From Corynebacterium aquilae DSM 44791 (GTDB lineage Bacteria; Actinomycetota; Actinomycetes; Mycobacteriales; Mycobacteriaceae), in the NCBI RefSeq assembly GCF_001941445.1, contig NZ_CP009245.1, forward strand, positions 519,992-583,991: 64,000 nucleotides of DNA. Reading direction: 5' to 3'. Made by a program: the position numbers and the translations under genes. Below the pieces are notes generated by a model, which saw nothing but the letters and a program-made list of their open reading frames with translations, was not told where the DNA came from and did no database searches. This document shows, piece by piece, positions 25,989 through 35,785 of this stretch (within the stretch, counting starts at the first letter, position 1; every line of letters starts with the position of its first letter).

Positions 25989-26825
25989 ATGACCTCTCGC
26001 TTTACCCGTCTTGCTGCAGTTGCGGCCACCGCTGCTGTTGCAGGTATGACCGTCACTCCGGCTTTCGCTGCTGAGGCTGGCACCTGCTCTGGTTCCATCT
26101 CCTGGCCGATCAGCCCCAGCTTCATCAGCTACTCCACCAAAATGGGCAATAAGTTGGAGGTTACTGACGGCGCAAAGCTTGAGGGTAAGAACATCACCTT
26201 CGATATCGATGGTGCCAAAACCAAGGCTGCTTCCAAGGATGGCAAGGTCACTATCGTGACCAAGGGTAAGGTTCACTCCACCGGCCACGAGGGCAAGATG
26301 GACACCACCCTGACCGACATTTCCTTCACCATCGATAAGGATGGAAAGACCGGCGAGATCGCCACCAATTTCCGCGCGCGCGAATTCAAGGACTTTAACG
26401 CTAGCGCGCCCATGGGTGATTGGATCAACGGCAATGGTGTGAAGGTCGCCAACATGGCTTTGAGCCCCGCGGCAGATCTTAGTGGCAAGGATGTTGCCGC
26501 TAATGGCACCACCACCTTCGATAAGAACACGGACTCCGTAAAGATCTTCCCGACCTATGATGCCGGTCGCGAATTGGGTGCCGTCTCCATCGAGGCTAAG
26601 GGTTGTGGCCTGGCCAAGGAGACTGAGTCCACCCCCGCACCGAGCAAGCCTGTCGTTCCGCCTGTTACCCCGAAGGATCCCGGCAAGGAGCAGCCCGGTA
26701 AGGATAACGGCTCCTCCGCAGGTGGTGGCGTCGGTATCGTTGCGATCATCGCTCTGGTTGGCGCTGCGCTCGCCGGCCTGTTCCAGTGGGCAGTTTCCCA
26801 GGGCCTGGTTCCTGCACCCCGCTAA
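25989..26825 (+). CDS. htaB: Surface haemin-binding protein HtaB
   Basis: The ATG at 25989 has a GAAGGAG ribosome site; the longer frame is not needed. The 278-residue protein has a signal peptide (LAAVAATAAVAGMTVTPAFAA), one HtaA domain (about residues 32-200), a Pro-rich linker and a C-terminal anchor (VGIVAIIALVGAALAGLFQW). The three haem-contact positions are kept: SFISYSTK (Tyr), HSTGHEGK (His) and FPTYDAGR (Tyr). HtaB binds haemin in related species and is thought to act alongside HtaA. It is followed by a strong terminator. Confidence 0.92.
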   Translation: MTSRFTRLAAVAATAAVAGMTVTPAFAAEAGTCSGSISWPISPSFISYSTKMGNKLEVTDGAKLEGKNITFDIDGAKTKAASKDGKVTIVTKGKVHSTGHEGKMDTTLTDISFTIDKDGKTGEIATNFRAREFKDFNASAPMGDWINGNGVKVANMALSPAADLSGKDVAANGTTTFDKNTDSVKIFPTYDAGRELGAVSIEAKGCGLAKETESTPAPSKPVVPPVTPKDPGKEQPGKDNGSSAGGGVGIVAIIALVGAALAGLFQWAVSQGLVPAPR

Positions 26826-26843
26826 GACGACTCTCTAGTCAAT

Positions 26844-26878
26844 ATCGCCCAGTATCACTGATGCTGGGCGATTTTTTG
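26844..26878 (+). terminator. Terminator of htaB
   Basis: ATCGCCCAG (26844-26852) pairs with CTGGGCGAT (26864-26872) and is followed by a run of T. It lies 18 bases after the htaB stop. Confidence 0.88.
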
Positions 26879-27148
26879 TGGGGGTGAGGGGGTTGATGCC
26901 GAAGTGAAAGGCGAGTCTGAATGATAGGGGCGCTATTGGAGCTGCTGGAGAAGTGATTTCGCTAGCTGTCGAAATGATATTTATGCATCGAGCCTAGAAA
27001 ATCAGGGTGTTGTGTTTTCTTCGCGCGTCAGATGTTTGGGGGTAGCTATGGGGGTGAGTGAATAAAAGAGTTTGGTAAGTGAAATTTTATCTTCCGTTTT
27101 TATTTCCTTTAGTCGGGGGTGCTCTAAAAACTTCCTTCTCGAAAGTGC

Positions 27149-27177
27149 TTGACAGTGATGTAGAGCGCATTTAGGTT
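27149..27177 (+). promoter_or_regulatory. Candidate promoter of the Pro/Ala-repeat gene
   Basis: TTGACA (27149-27154) and TAGGTT (27172-27177) are 17 bases apart. The -10 lies inside the DtxR-like box at 27171-27189, the usual position for repression. Confidence 0.5.
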
Positions 27178-27189
27178 GGGTTATACCTT
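27171..27189 (+). promoter_or_regulatory. DtxR-like box overlapping a -10 element
   Basis: TTAGGTTGGGTTATACCTT has a perfect left half-site TTAGGTT and matches the DtxR consensus at about 12 of 19 positions. Iron control of the downstream gene would fit its location inside the haem locus. Confidence 0.5.
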
Positions 27190-27225
27190 CGGGTCGCAGG
27201 AAGCGAAGCCTGGCAGGAGGGATAG

Positions 27226-27279
27226 ATGCCCCATCTAGGGGTGCTTTTTCTTTGTCTTGGTGAAGCGGGCGACATTTGA
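27226..27279 (+). CDS. Possible 17-aa leader peptide
   Basis: A strong AGGAGG (27215-27220) sits five bases before an ATG that opens a frame of 17 codons (MPHLGVLFLCLGEAGDI) and ends 120 bases before the Pro/Ala-repeat gene. The start codon lies in a perfect hairpin, TAGATG (27223-27228) with CATCTA (27232-27237), which could hide it. It may be a regulatory upstream frame or coincidence. No homology is claimed. Confidence 0.35.
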   Translation: MPHLGVLFLCLGEAGDI

Positions 27280-27398
27280 TTCGTCAGTTACTGCCCCGGG
27301 GATTGGATCGCAATGTATTTTCCACGATGGAAAAAATACAGCTTGCTGAGGTGTCTCTCTAGAGGCCACGGCACACAAAACTAACTTAGGAGTTTCTC

Positions 27399-28040
27399 AT
27401 GGCACGTCTCGCACGCGTCTCTACCGTTATCGCTGCTGCCGCCCTGGGTGGCGCACTGTTCGCTGGCCCGGCTTTCGCCGCTGAGGGGGCTGCGCCGAGT
27501 CCTTCCTCCTCTGCTGCTCCGGCTCCGGAGAAGCCTGCTCCCGCCCCGGAGAACCCGGCTCCTGCTCCTGCCCCGGCTCCGGCTCCGGAGAACCCGGCTC
27601 CGGCTCCTGCCCCGGCTCCGGCTCCGGAGAACCCGGCTCCTGCCCCGGCTCCGGCTCCGGAGAACCCTGCCCCGGCTCCTGCCCCGGCTCCGGCTCCGGA
27701 GAACCCGGCTCCTGCCCCGGCTCCCGCCCCGGAGAACCCTGCCCCGGCTCCTGCTCCTGCCCCGGCTCCGGAGAACCCTGCCCCGGGCGGCGAGAACCAG
27801 ACCCCGGCCCCGGGCGACAAGGACAAGGACAAGGACAAGAACCCGAACCCCTCCAACACCAAGAAGCCTGGCTCCACCGTCAACGTTGTGAACAACGAGC
27901 TGTCCTCCGACAAGAAGAAGCCTGAGGGCTCCGCAGGCGTTCTGGGCATCCTCGCTGTGCTCGGCGTGATCGGTGCTGCTCTGGCAGCTCTGTTCCAGTG
28001 GGCTACCGCTAACGGCATGCTGCCGAAGTTCCCCGCCTAA
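27399..28040 (+). CDS. Secreted Pro/Ala-repeat surface protein sharing the HtaB anchor
   Basis: The 213-residue protein starts at the ATG at 27399 with AGGAG upstream. A signal peptide (ARVSTVIAAAALGGALFAGP, cleaved near AFAA) is followed by about 100 residues of Pro-Ala repeats punctuated by seven PENPAP units, a Lys/Asp-rich stretch (DKDKDKDKNPNPSNTKKP) and a C-terminal helix GILAVLGVIGAALAALFQWA. That helix and the LFQWA...NGMLPKFPA end resemble HtaB (ALVGAALAGLFQWA...GLVPAPR). No haem-binding domain is present. It may span the cell wall as a stalk or scaffold for the haem proteins on either side, which is inferred from position and shared anchor. Confidence 0.85.
   Translation: MARLARVSTVIAAAALGGALFAGPAFAAEGAAPSPSSSAAPAPEKPAPAPENPAPAPAPAPAPENPAPAPAPAPAPENPAPAPAPAPENPAPAPAPAPAPENPAPAPAPAPENPAPAPAPAPAPENPAPGGENQTPAPGDKDKDKDKNPNPSNTKKPGSTVNVVNNELSSDKKKPEGSAGVLGILAVLGVIGAALAALFQWATANGMLPKFPA
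27520..27790 (+). repeat. In-frame GC-rich repeat array coding for (PENP)(AP)n
   Basis: Seven copies of a unit containing CCGGAGAACCC, separated by Ala-Pro spacers of alternating length (nine or seven residues). The array is likely to vary in copy number between strains through slippage or recombination. Confidence 0.85.
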
Positions 28041-28105
28041 TCTCCTAGGCGATTGATGTGACTCATTAGAGAACACATCGCAAACGCTCACAGAGCGAAT
28101 CTTTT

Positions 28106-28140
28106 AAAAACGCCGGCCCCCTTTTGGGGTCGGCGTTTTG
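28106..28140 (+). terminator. Terminator of the Pro/Ala-repeat gene
   Basis: AAAAACGCCGGCCCC and GGGGTCGGCGTTTT form a near-perfect stem-loop with A-run and T-run, 66 bases after the stop codon. Confidence 0.85.
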
Positions 28141-28170
28141 CTGTGTGATGACGAGCGTTCGTTTATTCTG

Positions 28171-28189
28171 AAAGGTATGTCAAACCTAT
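28171..28189 (+). promoter_or_regulatory. DtxR-like box upstream of htaC
   Basis: AAAGGTATGTCAAACCTAT keeps both half-site cores (AGGT and AACCTA) and matches the DtxR consensus at 13 of 19 positions. It is the most symmetrical of the boxes in this locus. Confidence 0.55.
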
Positions 28190-28312
28190 GAAGGATCTCT
28201 GGGGCGGTCATCGTCTCGGCGGAGCTTTCCTAGGGGAGATCCCCAACAATCTCAGTGTTGCTGCACACTGATTCATCCCTTGTGTGCAGTCACTTTAAGA
28301 GGAGCAATTTCT

Positions 28313-29284
28313 ATGCGCATGCGCCCCGCGATCGTCGCACTTGGTAGCGGCCTGGCCCTGTCTGCTTCGCTCATTACCGCCCCCGTAGCTATGGCAGACG
28401 AGCAGAAAAACACCTGTACCGATGTATCTCAGGTGCAGACCACGAAGACCACCCTGCTGTGGAATTTCAAGGATTCTTTCCTGTCTCACATTCAAACTCA
28501 GTTTGCCGATGGCACGGTCACGGCTACTGAAGGCGCAACCTTCAATGCTCCGAAGGGGCCGGTGACGTATCCCGGTAAAAACCCTGCCGGAAGCTATTGG
28601 AATACTCCCGGCAACGAGTTGGATTTCGCCGGCAACCTGCACTTGACTGCCTATAAAGGACTAGGGCCTGGTGGCGGACTTGGTATGGATACCAATATCC
28701 ACGACCTGAAGCTGAAGATCACCTCGGAAACCACGGGTGAAATCCTCGGCTCCTACCAGGTGCGCGGTTGGACCGGTAAAAAGGTTGACGCCAACGCTGA
28801 TGGCAAGGATGCAGTGATCGCGAAGGTCACTTTCGATGCGCCCTTCGATAAGGCTGCGAAGGCTCAATCCATCAAGATGAAGGTCATCGCTGACAAGGGT
28901 GCGAAGGACCTGTCCGCTGGTCGCTATGAGCCGGGCGAGGACGAGCTGTCTGAGGCTGTCTTGCAGGTAGAGAACTCCGGCGATTGCTTGGCTCCGGCGC
29001 AAGGGCACATTAAGCCGGTGTGGGAAGAGTCGTCTTCTGATTCTTCCGCCGAAATGCGTCACAAGGGTGTGAGCTCGAGTGATCCGAACAAGCAGAACAC
29101 CAACTCCGTTAATGGCTCCAGCGTTGGTGTTGCTTTGGGTCTGGCGGGCCTGGTTGGCGTCATCGCCTTCATCGTTTCTCAGATGGGCGCCGTAGCTGGC
29201 CTTCCGGCTGTGCAGCTGCCTCCGCTTCCGGCTGTGCAGCTGCCTCCGCTTCCGGCTGAGCTGCAGGCGCTGTTGCCGCGCTAA
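28313..29284 (+). CDS. htaC: HtaA-domain surface protein HtaC with altered ligand residues
   Basis: The ATG at 28313 has AGAGGAG upstream. The 323-residue protein has a signal peptide (IVALGSGLALSASLITAPVA), one HtaA domain (LLWNFKDSFLSHIQTQFADG at its start, about residues 45-225) and a C-terminal helix (VGVALGLAGLVGVIAFIVSQ) followed by a repeated LPAVQLPP tail. At the position where HtaA and HtaB have Tyr (SF-x-SY) this protein has His (SFLSHIQ), and where they have Gly-His it has Ala-Tyr (HLTAYKG). So two expected ligands are exchanged. Position and anchor argue for a role in haem capture; altered or lost haem binding is possible. A strong terminator follows. Confidence 0.85.
   Translation: MRMRPAIVALGSGLALSASLITAPVAMADEQKNTCTDVSQVQTTKTTLLWNFKDSFLSHIQTQFADGTVTATEGATFNAPKGPVTYPGKNPAGSYWNTPGNELDFAGNLHLTAYKGLGPGGGLGMDTNIHDLKLKITSETTGEILGSYQVRGWTGKKVDANADGKDAVIAKVTFDAPFDKAAKAQSIKMKVIADKGAKDLSAGRYEPGEDELSEAVLQVENSGDCLAPAQGHIKPVWEESSSDSSAEMRHKGVSSSDPNKQNTNSVNGSSVGVALGLAGLVGVIAFIVSQMGAVAGLPAVQLPPLPAVQLPPLPAELQALLPR
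29201..29260 (+). repeat. 24-bp tandem repeat at the 3' end of htaC
   Basis: Two exact 24-bp units (29201-29224 and 29225-29248) plus a partial third encode LPAVQLPP repeats after the membrane helix. Confidence 0.85.
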
Positions 29285-29312
29285 GCTGCATCGGCTTATC
29301 TGAGTACAAAAG

Positions 29313-29356
29313 GTTTCAGGGCGACCGCGTGATGCGGTCGCCCTGAAGCTTTTTGG
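29313..29356 (+). terminator. Terminator of htaC
   Basis: TTCAGGGCGACCGC (29315-29328) and GCGGTCGCCCTGAA (29334-29347) form a perfect 14-bp stem with a five-base loop, followed by GCTTTTTG. Confidence 0.9.
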
Positions 29357-29365
29357 GGGTTAACC

Positions 29366-29403
29366 CAAAAACCTCCCCAGGCGACAGGGTCGCGTGGGGA
29401 GGT
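29366..29403 (-). terminator. Terminator of metY
   Basis: On the minus strand ACCTCCCC (29403-29396) and GGGGAGGT (29378-29371) pair and are followed by TTTTTGGG. It lies 18 bases after the metY stop. Confidence 0.8.
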
Positions 29404-29420
29404 AGGGGAGGAGTTATGCC

Positions 29421-30734
29421 TTAGATGGCGTCGAAGGCAGCCTTCAGGTCGGCGATGATGTCGTCGACGTTTTCGATGCCGATGGACAGGCGGATGGTGG
29501 ACTGGTTGATGCCAGCGCGGGTCAGGCCCTCTTCATCGGACTGGGAGTGGGTGGTGGTTGCGGGGTGCACCACCAGGGAGCGCACGTCGCCGACGTTGGC
29601 CAGGTTGGAGAACAGCTTCAGGGCGTCGATGAATGCCCAGGCTACTTCCTGACCGCCGTCGATGTCGAAGGACAGCACGCTACCGGTGTACTTCAGGCCC
29701 AGCTTTTCCTTGGTGGCGTACCAGGGGGAGTCCTCAAGGCCGGCGTAGTTGACCTTGGTGACCTTGTCGTGGCCGGCAAGGAACTCGGCAACCTTCTTGG
29801 CGTTTTCGTTGTGGCGCTCAACGCGCAGGGACAGGGTGTCCAGGCCCTGGGCGGTGACCCATGCGTTGAAGGGGGAGGGGGCGGCGCCGGTGTCGCGCAG
29901 CAGGCCGACGCGGGCCTTCAGGCCGAAGGCTGCTTCGCCGAGGTCGGCGTACTTCAGGCCGTGGTATGCCGGGTCCGGGGTGACGAAGTCGGGGAAGACG
30001 GGCTTGCCGTTGCGTTCGACGGTCCAGTCGAACTTGCCGCCGTCGACCAGGATGCCGCCCAGGCCGGAGCCGTTGCCGGTGTAGAACTTGGTGACGGAGG
30101 CGACGACGATGTCTGCGCCGAGCTCAAGGGGGCGCACCAGGGCGGCGGTGGCCAGGGTGTTGTCGACGATCAGCGGGACCTGGTTGGCGTGGGCGACCTC
30201 GGCGACGGCGGGGATGTCCAGCACGTCGGCCTGGGGGTTGGCGAAGGTCTCGCCGTAGAAGGCGACGGTGTTGTCCTTGACTGCTGCGGCCCAGGACTCG
30301 GGATCGTCGGGGTTTTCAACGAAGGTGGTCTCGATGCCAAGTCGCGGCAGGGTGACGGCCAGCAGGGTTTCGGTGCCGCCGTAGAGGCGCGGGGAGGCGA
30401 CGATGTGGTCGCCGGCCTTGGCCAGGTTGAGGATGGCGGCGGTTTCTGCAGCCATGCCGGAGGCGAACAGAACAGCGTGGACGCCGCCTTCGAGGGAGTT
30501 GATGCGGTTTTCGACGGCCTCGACGGTGGGGTTGGTCAGGCGGGAGTAGACCGGGCCGGCGTCTTCCAGGGCGAAACGCTGCTTGGCGTGTTCGGCGGAG
30601 TTGAAGACGTAGGAGGAGGTGAGATAAATCGGCAGGTTGCGGGCGCCGGTGTCGGAATCGACGGGCTGTCCTGCGTGGATAGAGCGGGTCTCGAGTCCCC
30701 AGTTGGTGGCGTTGCTGTTGTCGTACTTCGGCAT
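29421..30734 (-). CDS. metY: O-acetylhomoserine sulfhydrylase MetY
   Basis: MetY converts O-acetylhomoserine and sulfide to homocysteine, bypassing transsulfuration. The 437-residue PLP enzyme has the Schiff-base lysine in ASVTKFYTGNG, the N-terminal RSIHAGQPVDSDTGARNLPI segment and GVHAVLFASGMAAETAAIL near the cofactor phosphate. The length matches corynebacterial MetY. The ATG at 30734 follows AAAGGAC. Two McbR-like sites lie 106-140 bases upstream, matching control seen for metX and metQ. The operon neighbour metX is about 10 kb away, unlike C. glutamicum where the two are close; the haem locus lies between them. Confidence 0.94.
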   Translation of the reverse strand: MPKYDNSNATNWGLETRSIHAGQPVDSDTGARNLPIYLTSSYVFNSAEHAKQRFALEDAGPVYSRLTNPTVEAVENRINSLEGGVHAVLFASGMAAETAAILNLAKAGDHIVASPRLYGGTETLLAVTLPRLGIETTFVENPDDPESWAAAVKDNTVAFYGETFANPQADVLDIPAVAEVAHANQVPLIVDNTLATAALVRPLELGADIVVASVTKFYTGNGSGLGGILVDGGKFDWTVERNGKPVFPDFVTPDPAYHGLKYADLGEAAFGLKARVGLLRDTGAAPSPFNAWVTAQGLDTLSLRVERHNENAKKVAEFLAGHDKVTKVNYAGLEDSPWYATKEKLGLKYTGSVLSFDIDGGQEVAWAFIDALKLFSNLANVGDVRSLVVHPATTTHSQSDEEGLTRAGINQSTIRLSIGIENVDDIIADLKAAFDAI

Positions 30735-30839
30735 CGTGGCTGTCCTTTTGCTGTCTGTGTGGTTCCGGGTGGAGGTTTCATGGGCCGGAGCAAACCCTTG
30801 CTAGAGGGTGTGCTCTACGGCGATAGTTCACCACACTAA

Positions 30840-30855
30840 TGGACAGCTCGGTCTA
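30840..30855 (-). promoter_or_regulatory. McbR-type operator (TGGAC-N6-GTCTA) upstream of metY
   Basis: TGGACAGCTCGGTCTA matches TAGAC-N6-GTCTA at 9 of 10 arm bases. Confidence 0.7.
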
Positions 30856-30858
30856 GCG

Positions 30859-30874
30859 CAAACAGCTCTGTCTA
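30859..30874 (-). promoter_or_regulatory. McbR-type operator (CAAAC-N6-GTCTA) upstream of metY
   Basis: CAAACAGCTCTGTCTA has a perfect right arm and the same AGCTCT spacer as the metQ site at 4266-4281. Confidence 0.55.
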
Positions 30875-30913
30875 TTTTTTGGGATACTAGCAGGTAAAAG
30901 CACTAAAAATAAT

Positions 30914-30929
30914 TAGACAGCTTAGTTTG
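30914..30929 (-). promoter_or_regulatory. Third McbR-like site at the end of the upstream gene
   Basis: TAGACAGCTTAGTTTG has a perfect left arm but a degenerate right arm (GTTTG). It overlaps the last codons of the gene ending at 30922, so it is less certain. Confidence 0.35.
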
Positions 30930-31671
30930 TTTTGTGGTGTCGATTAGGTTTACGGGAGTTGTAGATCCCGCGGAGGACAACCACTAGCGCCAGCACTGCG
31001 CCGATGCCGACAACGATGCCCCATGGGCCGGCCCACCACTGTGGTTTGGTGCCTTCTTCGACGTCGTCGGCGCAGGCGTTGAGGTTGTCGCGTAGTTCAA
31101 ATTGGGTGCGGTCGTATTCTTTGTGCCGGTGGGAGAATAGTTCCGCGGTGATTTCGTCGATGCGCAGGTGGCTGGTGGCTGCTTGCTTGTTGAGGGCGTC
31201 TTGGGGCGCGTTGGAGGGCTCGTCGCTGATAGCGCGGGCGGCGGCGCGGGCTTCGACGGGGGTGTATTCCATCTTGTCGCCGGCTTGGTCCCCGATGCCG
31301 TCTTCGGCTTCGGTGCGATGGGGGATGAACATGCCCAAACCTTCGGGGGAGCCGGTGGCTTTGATGCGTTCCTGGAGTTCTGCGGGGGTGGCGGCGCCGG
31401 GCTCGTTCATGTCGTAGGCGTGAATGGCTTCTTTGAGCCCGGGGTCGTCGTGGTCGAGTTCCTCGAGGCGCTGGTTGACGGCGTCTTCGCGCAGTTTTGT
31501 CCAGAACTCGGAGACGTCGGAGTCTTTTTGGCGCGGATCGACGCGGCACACCCCAGCATCCAGGTCGGGGGTCACGTCGTACGCCGACGCCGCCCCGGCC
31601 CCCAGGAACACCGTGGAGGTAGCAAGCGAGGCGGCAAGAAAGCTCGAAACGAACCGGCGGGAAACACTCAT
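30922..31671 (-). CDS. Secreted, C-terminally anchored protein of unknown function, 249 aa
   Basis: I start at the ATG at 31671 (MSVSRRFVSSF); a -10-like TACAAT eight bases upstream suggests a leaderless transcript. A signal peptide (FLAASLATSTVFLGAGAASA) precedes an acidic helical domain of about 170 residues with two cysteines (DAGVCRVDPR and LNACADDVEE). A C-terminal helix (GIVVGIGAVLALVVVLRGIY) and a basic tail (NSRKPNRHHKTN) anchor it. The topology resembles other corynebacterial cell-envelope proteins here, but I do not recognise the domain. Confidence 0.75.
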   Translation of the reverse strand: MSVSRRFVSSFLAASLATSTVFLGAGAASAYDVTPDLDAGVCRVDPRQKDSDVSEFWTKLREDAVNQRLEELDHDDPGLKEAIHAYDMNEPGAATPAELQERIKATGSPEGLGMFIPHRTEAEDGIGDQAGDKMEYTPVEARAAARAISDEPSNAPQDALNKQAATSHLRIDEITAELFSHRHKEYDRTQFELRDNLNACADDVEEGTKPQWWAGPWGIVVGIGAVLALVVVLRGIYNSRKPNRHHKTN

Positions 31672-31678
31672 GCCCACC

Positions 31679-31684
31679 ATTGTA
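31679..31684 (-). promoter_or_regulatory. -10 element giving a leaderless transcript
   Basis: TACAAT on the minus strand lies seven bases from the ATG at 31671, so the A of the start codon would be the transcription start. Confidence 0.45.
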
Positions 31685-31825
31685 AAGACCGCCGCGCGTC
31701 CACCTCAGGTTGCGGCGACACCTTCCCGAGGAATTTTAGGGCGAAAAGCAGTCTGTTTTGGGCAGCTGAGCATAGGTGCGTCGCTGTGGGGAGGTGGTGC
31801 TGATTTCGTGGGCGGGTATGACAAA

Positions 31826-31865
31826 GGCCAGCCCCGGCACCGCAGGTGCGGTACCGGGGCTGGCC
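31826..31865 (-). terminator. Terminator-like hairpin after icd
   Basis: GGCCAGCCCCGG-ACCGC and GCGGT-CCGGGGCTGGCC form a stem of about 17 bp with a four-base loop, 22 bases after the icd stop. The T-run on the minus strand is short (TTTGT). Confidence 0.75.
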
Positions 31866-31887
31866 GTGGGGGAGAAGGGAAGAAGAT

Positions 31888-34404
<2,517 letters not shown>

Positions 34405-34491
34405 CTACCCGCTGTCGCATCCGTCACGGATTGGCGGCGCCACCTCGGTTTTTGGTGGTCTTTTCGGGGTGTGGCACGGTAGCCTGCCCGG

Positions 34492-35775
34492 GTGGAGAAA
34501 AAAGCTCATTCGAAAACTGTGAAGACCGTGGTGGATTCCGCCCCGGCACCGGCCCGGCAGGCTACCCAGGCTGCGCCGCGGGTGCCACGCCAGACCGATA
34601 TCAGCGAGCGGCGACGCACGATTGTGATGTTGGCGCTGGCGCTGGGTGGCTTCGGTATTGGCATCACGGAGTTCGTCTCCATGGGCTTGTTGTCGATGAT
34701 CGCCGACGATTTCGGCATTTCCGAGGATCGGGCGGGCAATATCATCGCCGCTTATGCGATGGGCGTGGTGGTGGGTGCCCCACTGGTGGCAACCTTGACG
34801 GGCCACATTCCGCGCCGCCGCCTGGTGATCGTGCTGATGGCCGCCTTTGTGGTGGGCAACGGGCTGAGCGCGTTGGCGCACAGCTACCACTTGTTGTTAG
34901 GTGCGCGTTTTCTCGCCGGCTTGCCGCACGGCGCGTATTTCTCCGTGGCGGGCCTGTCGGCCGCCTCGATGGCTGCTGATGGCAAGCGCGGTCGGGCGAT
35001 TGCGTTTTTGGGCTATGGTTTCGCGATTGCGACCGTGGCGGGCGTTCCGGCCGCCCAGGCGCTGGGCGCGCACGTGGGATGGCAGTGGGCTTATGCCTTA
35101 GTGACCGCCATTGGCGTGGTCACCTTCGTGTCCCTGGTGGGGCTGATGCCCCACATGGTGCGCATGAAGCCGACCAGCCCAATTACGGAACTGAAAGCTT
35201 TTACCCGCCCCCAGGTGCTGCTGACTTTGGCCGTCGGGGTGGTGGGTTTTGGTGGCATGTTTGCCGTGTACACCTATATTTCCTGGACCATGACGGAGCA
35301 CGCCGGCGTGCCGGAGCGCTTGATGTGGGTGGTGCTGATGGCCTATGGCGTCGGCATGCTCATCGGTAATGGCCTGGGCGGGCGCCTATCGGACCGCAAC
35401 GTGGAATTCGCTATCGCTTTCGCCTTGGTGATGATCGTGGTGACCCTGGTGTCGTTCTACTTCACCTCCGCGCACCCGTGGCTGGGAACTATCAACTTCG
35501 GCCTGATCGGCATGTTCGGGTCCACCCTGGTGCCGGCGCTGCAGATCCGACTGATGGATACCGCCGGTGATGCCCAAACCTTGGCGGCGGCGCTGAACCA
35601 CTCGGCCCTGAACCTGGCCAACGCGGGTGGCGCGGCTTTGGGTGGCGCGGTCATTGCCCGCGGCTTCGGCTATCAGGCCCCGGCCCTGGCGGGTGCGGCC
35701 ATGGCGGCGGTGGCGATCATGGTGTTTGTGCCGGCGTCCCTGGCACGCCGCCGCGCGGAGCGGGCAGGCAGGTAG
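34492..35775 (+). CDS. Major facilitator superfamily transporter (DHA1-like)
   Basis: The 427-residue protein starts at GTG 34492. About 40 polar N-terminal residues lead to twelve predicted helices. The loop 2-3 motif A is visible as GHIPRRRLVIVLMAAFVVGN and motif C-like FLGYGFAIATVAGVPAAQA follows; GLGGRLSDRNVEF is the equivalent loop in the second half. This layout is that of AraJ/Bcr-type drug:H+ antiporters. The substrate is unknown. It is followed after 10 bases by xthA, so the two are likely cotranscribed. Confidence 0.82.
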   Translation: MEKKAHSKTVKTVVDSAPAPARQATQAAPRVPRQTDISERRRTIVMLALALGGFGIGITEFVSMGLLSMIADDFGISEDRAGNIIAAYAMGVVVGAPLVATLTGHIPRRRLVIVLMAAFVVGNGLSALAHSYHLLLGARFLAGLPHGAYFSVAGLSAASMAADGKRGRAIAFLGYGFAIATVAGVPAAQALGAHVGWQWAYALVTAIGVVTFVSLVGLMPHMVRMKPTSPITELKAFTRPQVLLTLAVGVVGFGGMFAVYTYISWTMTEHAGVPERLMWVVLMAYGVGMLIGNGLGGRLSDRNVEFAIAFALVMIVVTLVSFYFTSAHPWLGTINFGLIGMFGSTLVPALQIRLMDTAGDAQTLAAALNHSALNLANAGGAALGGAVIARGFGYQAPALAGAAMAAVAIMVFVPASLARRRAERAGR

Positions 35776-35785
35776 ATTTGTCGGC

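Larger units (their letters stand above)
26826..27398. other. Long intergenic region between htaB and the Pro/Ala-repeat gene
   Basis: This 573-base region contains the htaB terminator, about 260 bases of A/T-richer DNA with no supported gene, then a promoter and DtxR-like box (27149-27189), a 17-codon open frame with a strong ribosome site (27226-27279) and the leader of the gene at 27399. Confidence 0.6.

Noticed and set aside
26950..26975. TTTCG...CGAAA inverted repeat resembling a LexA site
   Set aside because: The arms and spacing do not fit the 16-bp LexA consensus and no SOS gene lies next to it.
27520..27790. Regularly spaced repeats that look like a CRISPR array
   Set aside because: Repeats are in frame, encode PENPAP units, and the spacers are themselves Ala-Pro codons rather than unique sequence.
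29547..30839. A 430-codon + strand frame opposite metY
   Set aside because: It is the mirror of a verified PLP enzyme; Gly/Val-rich composition is typical of antisense frames in GC-rich DNA.
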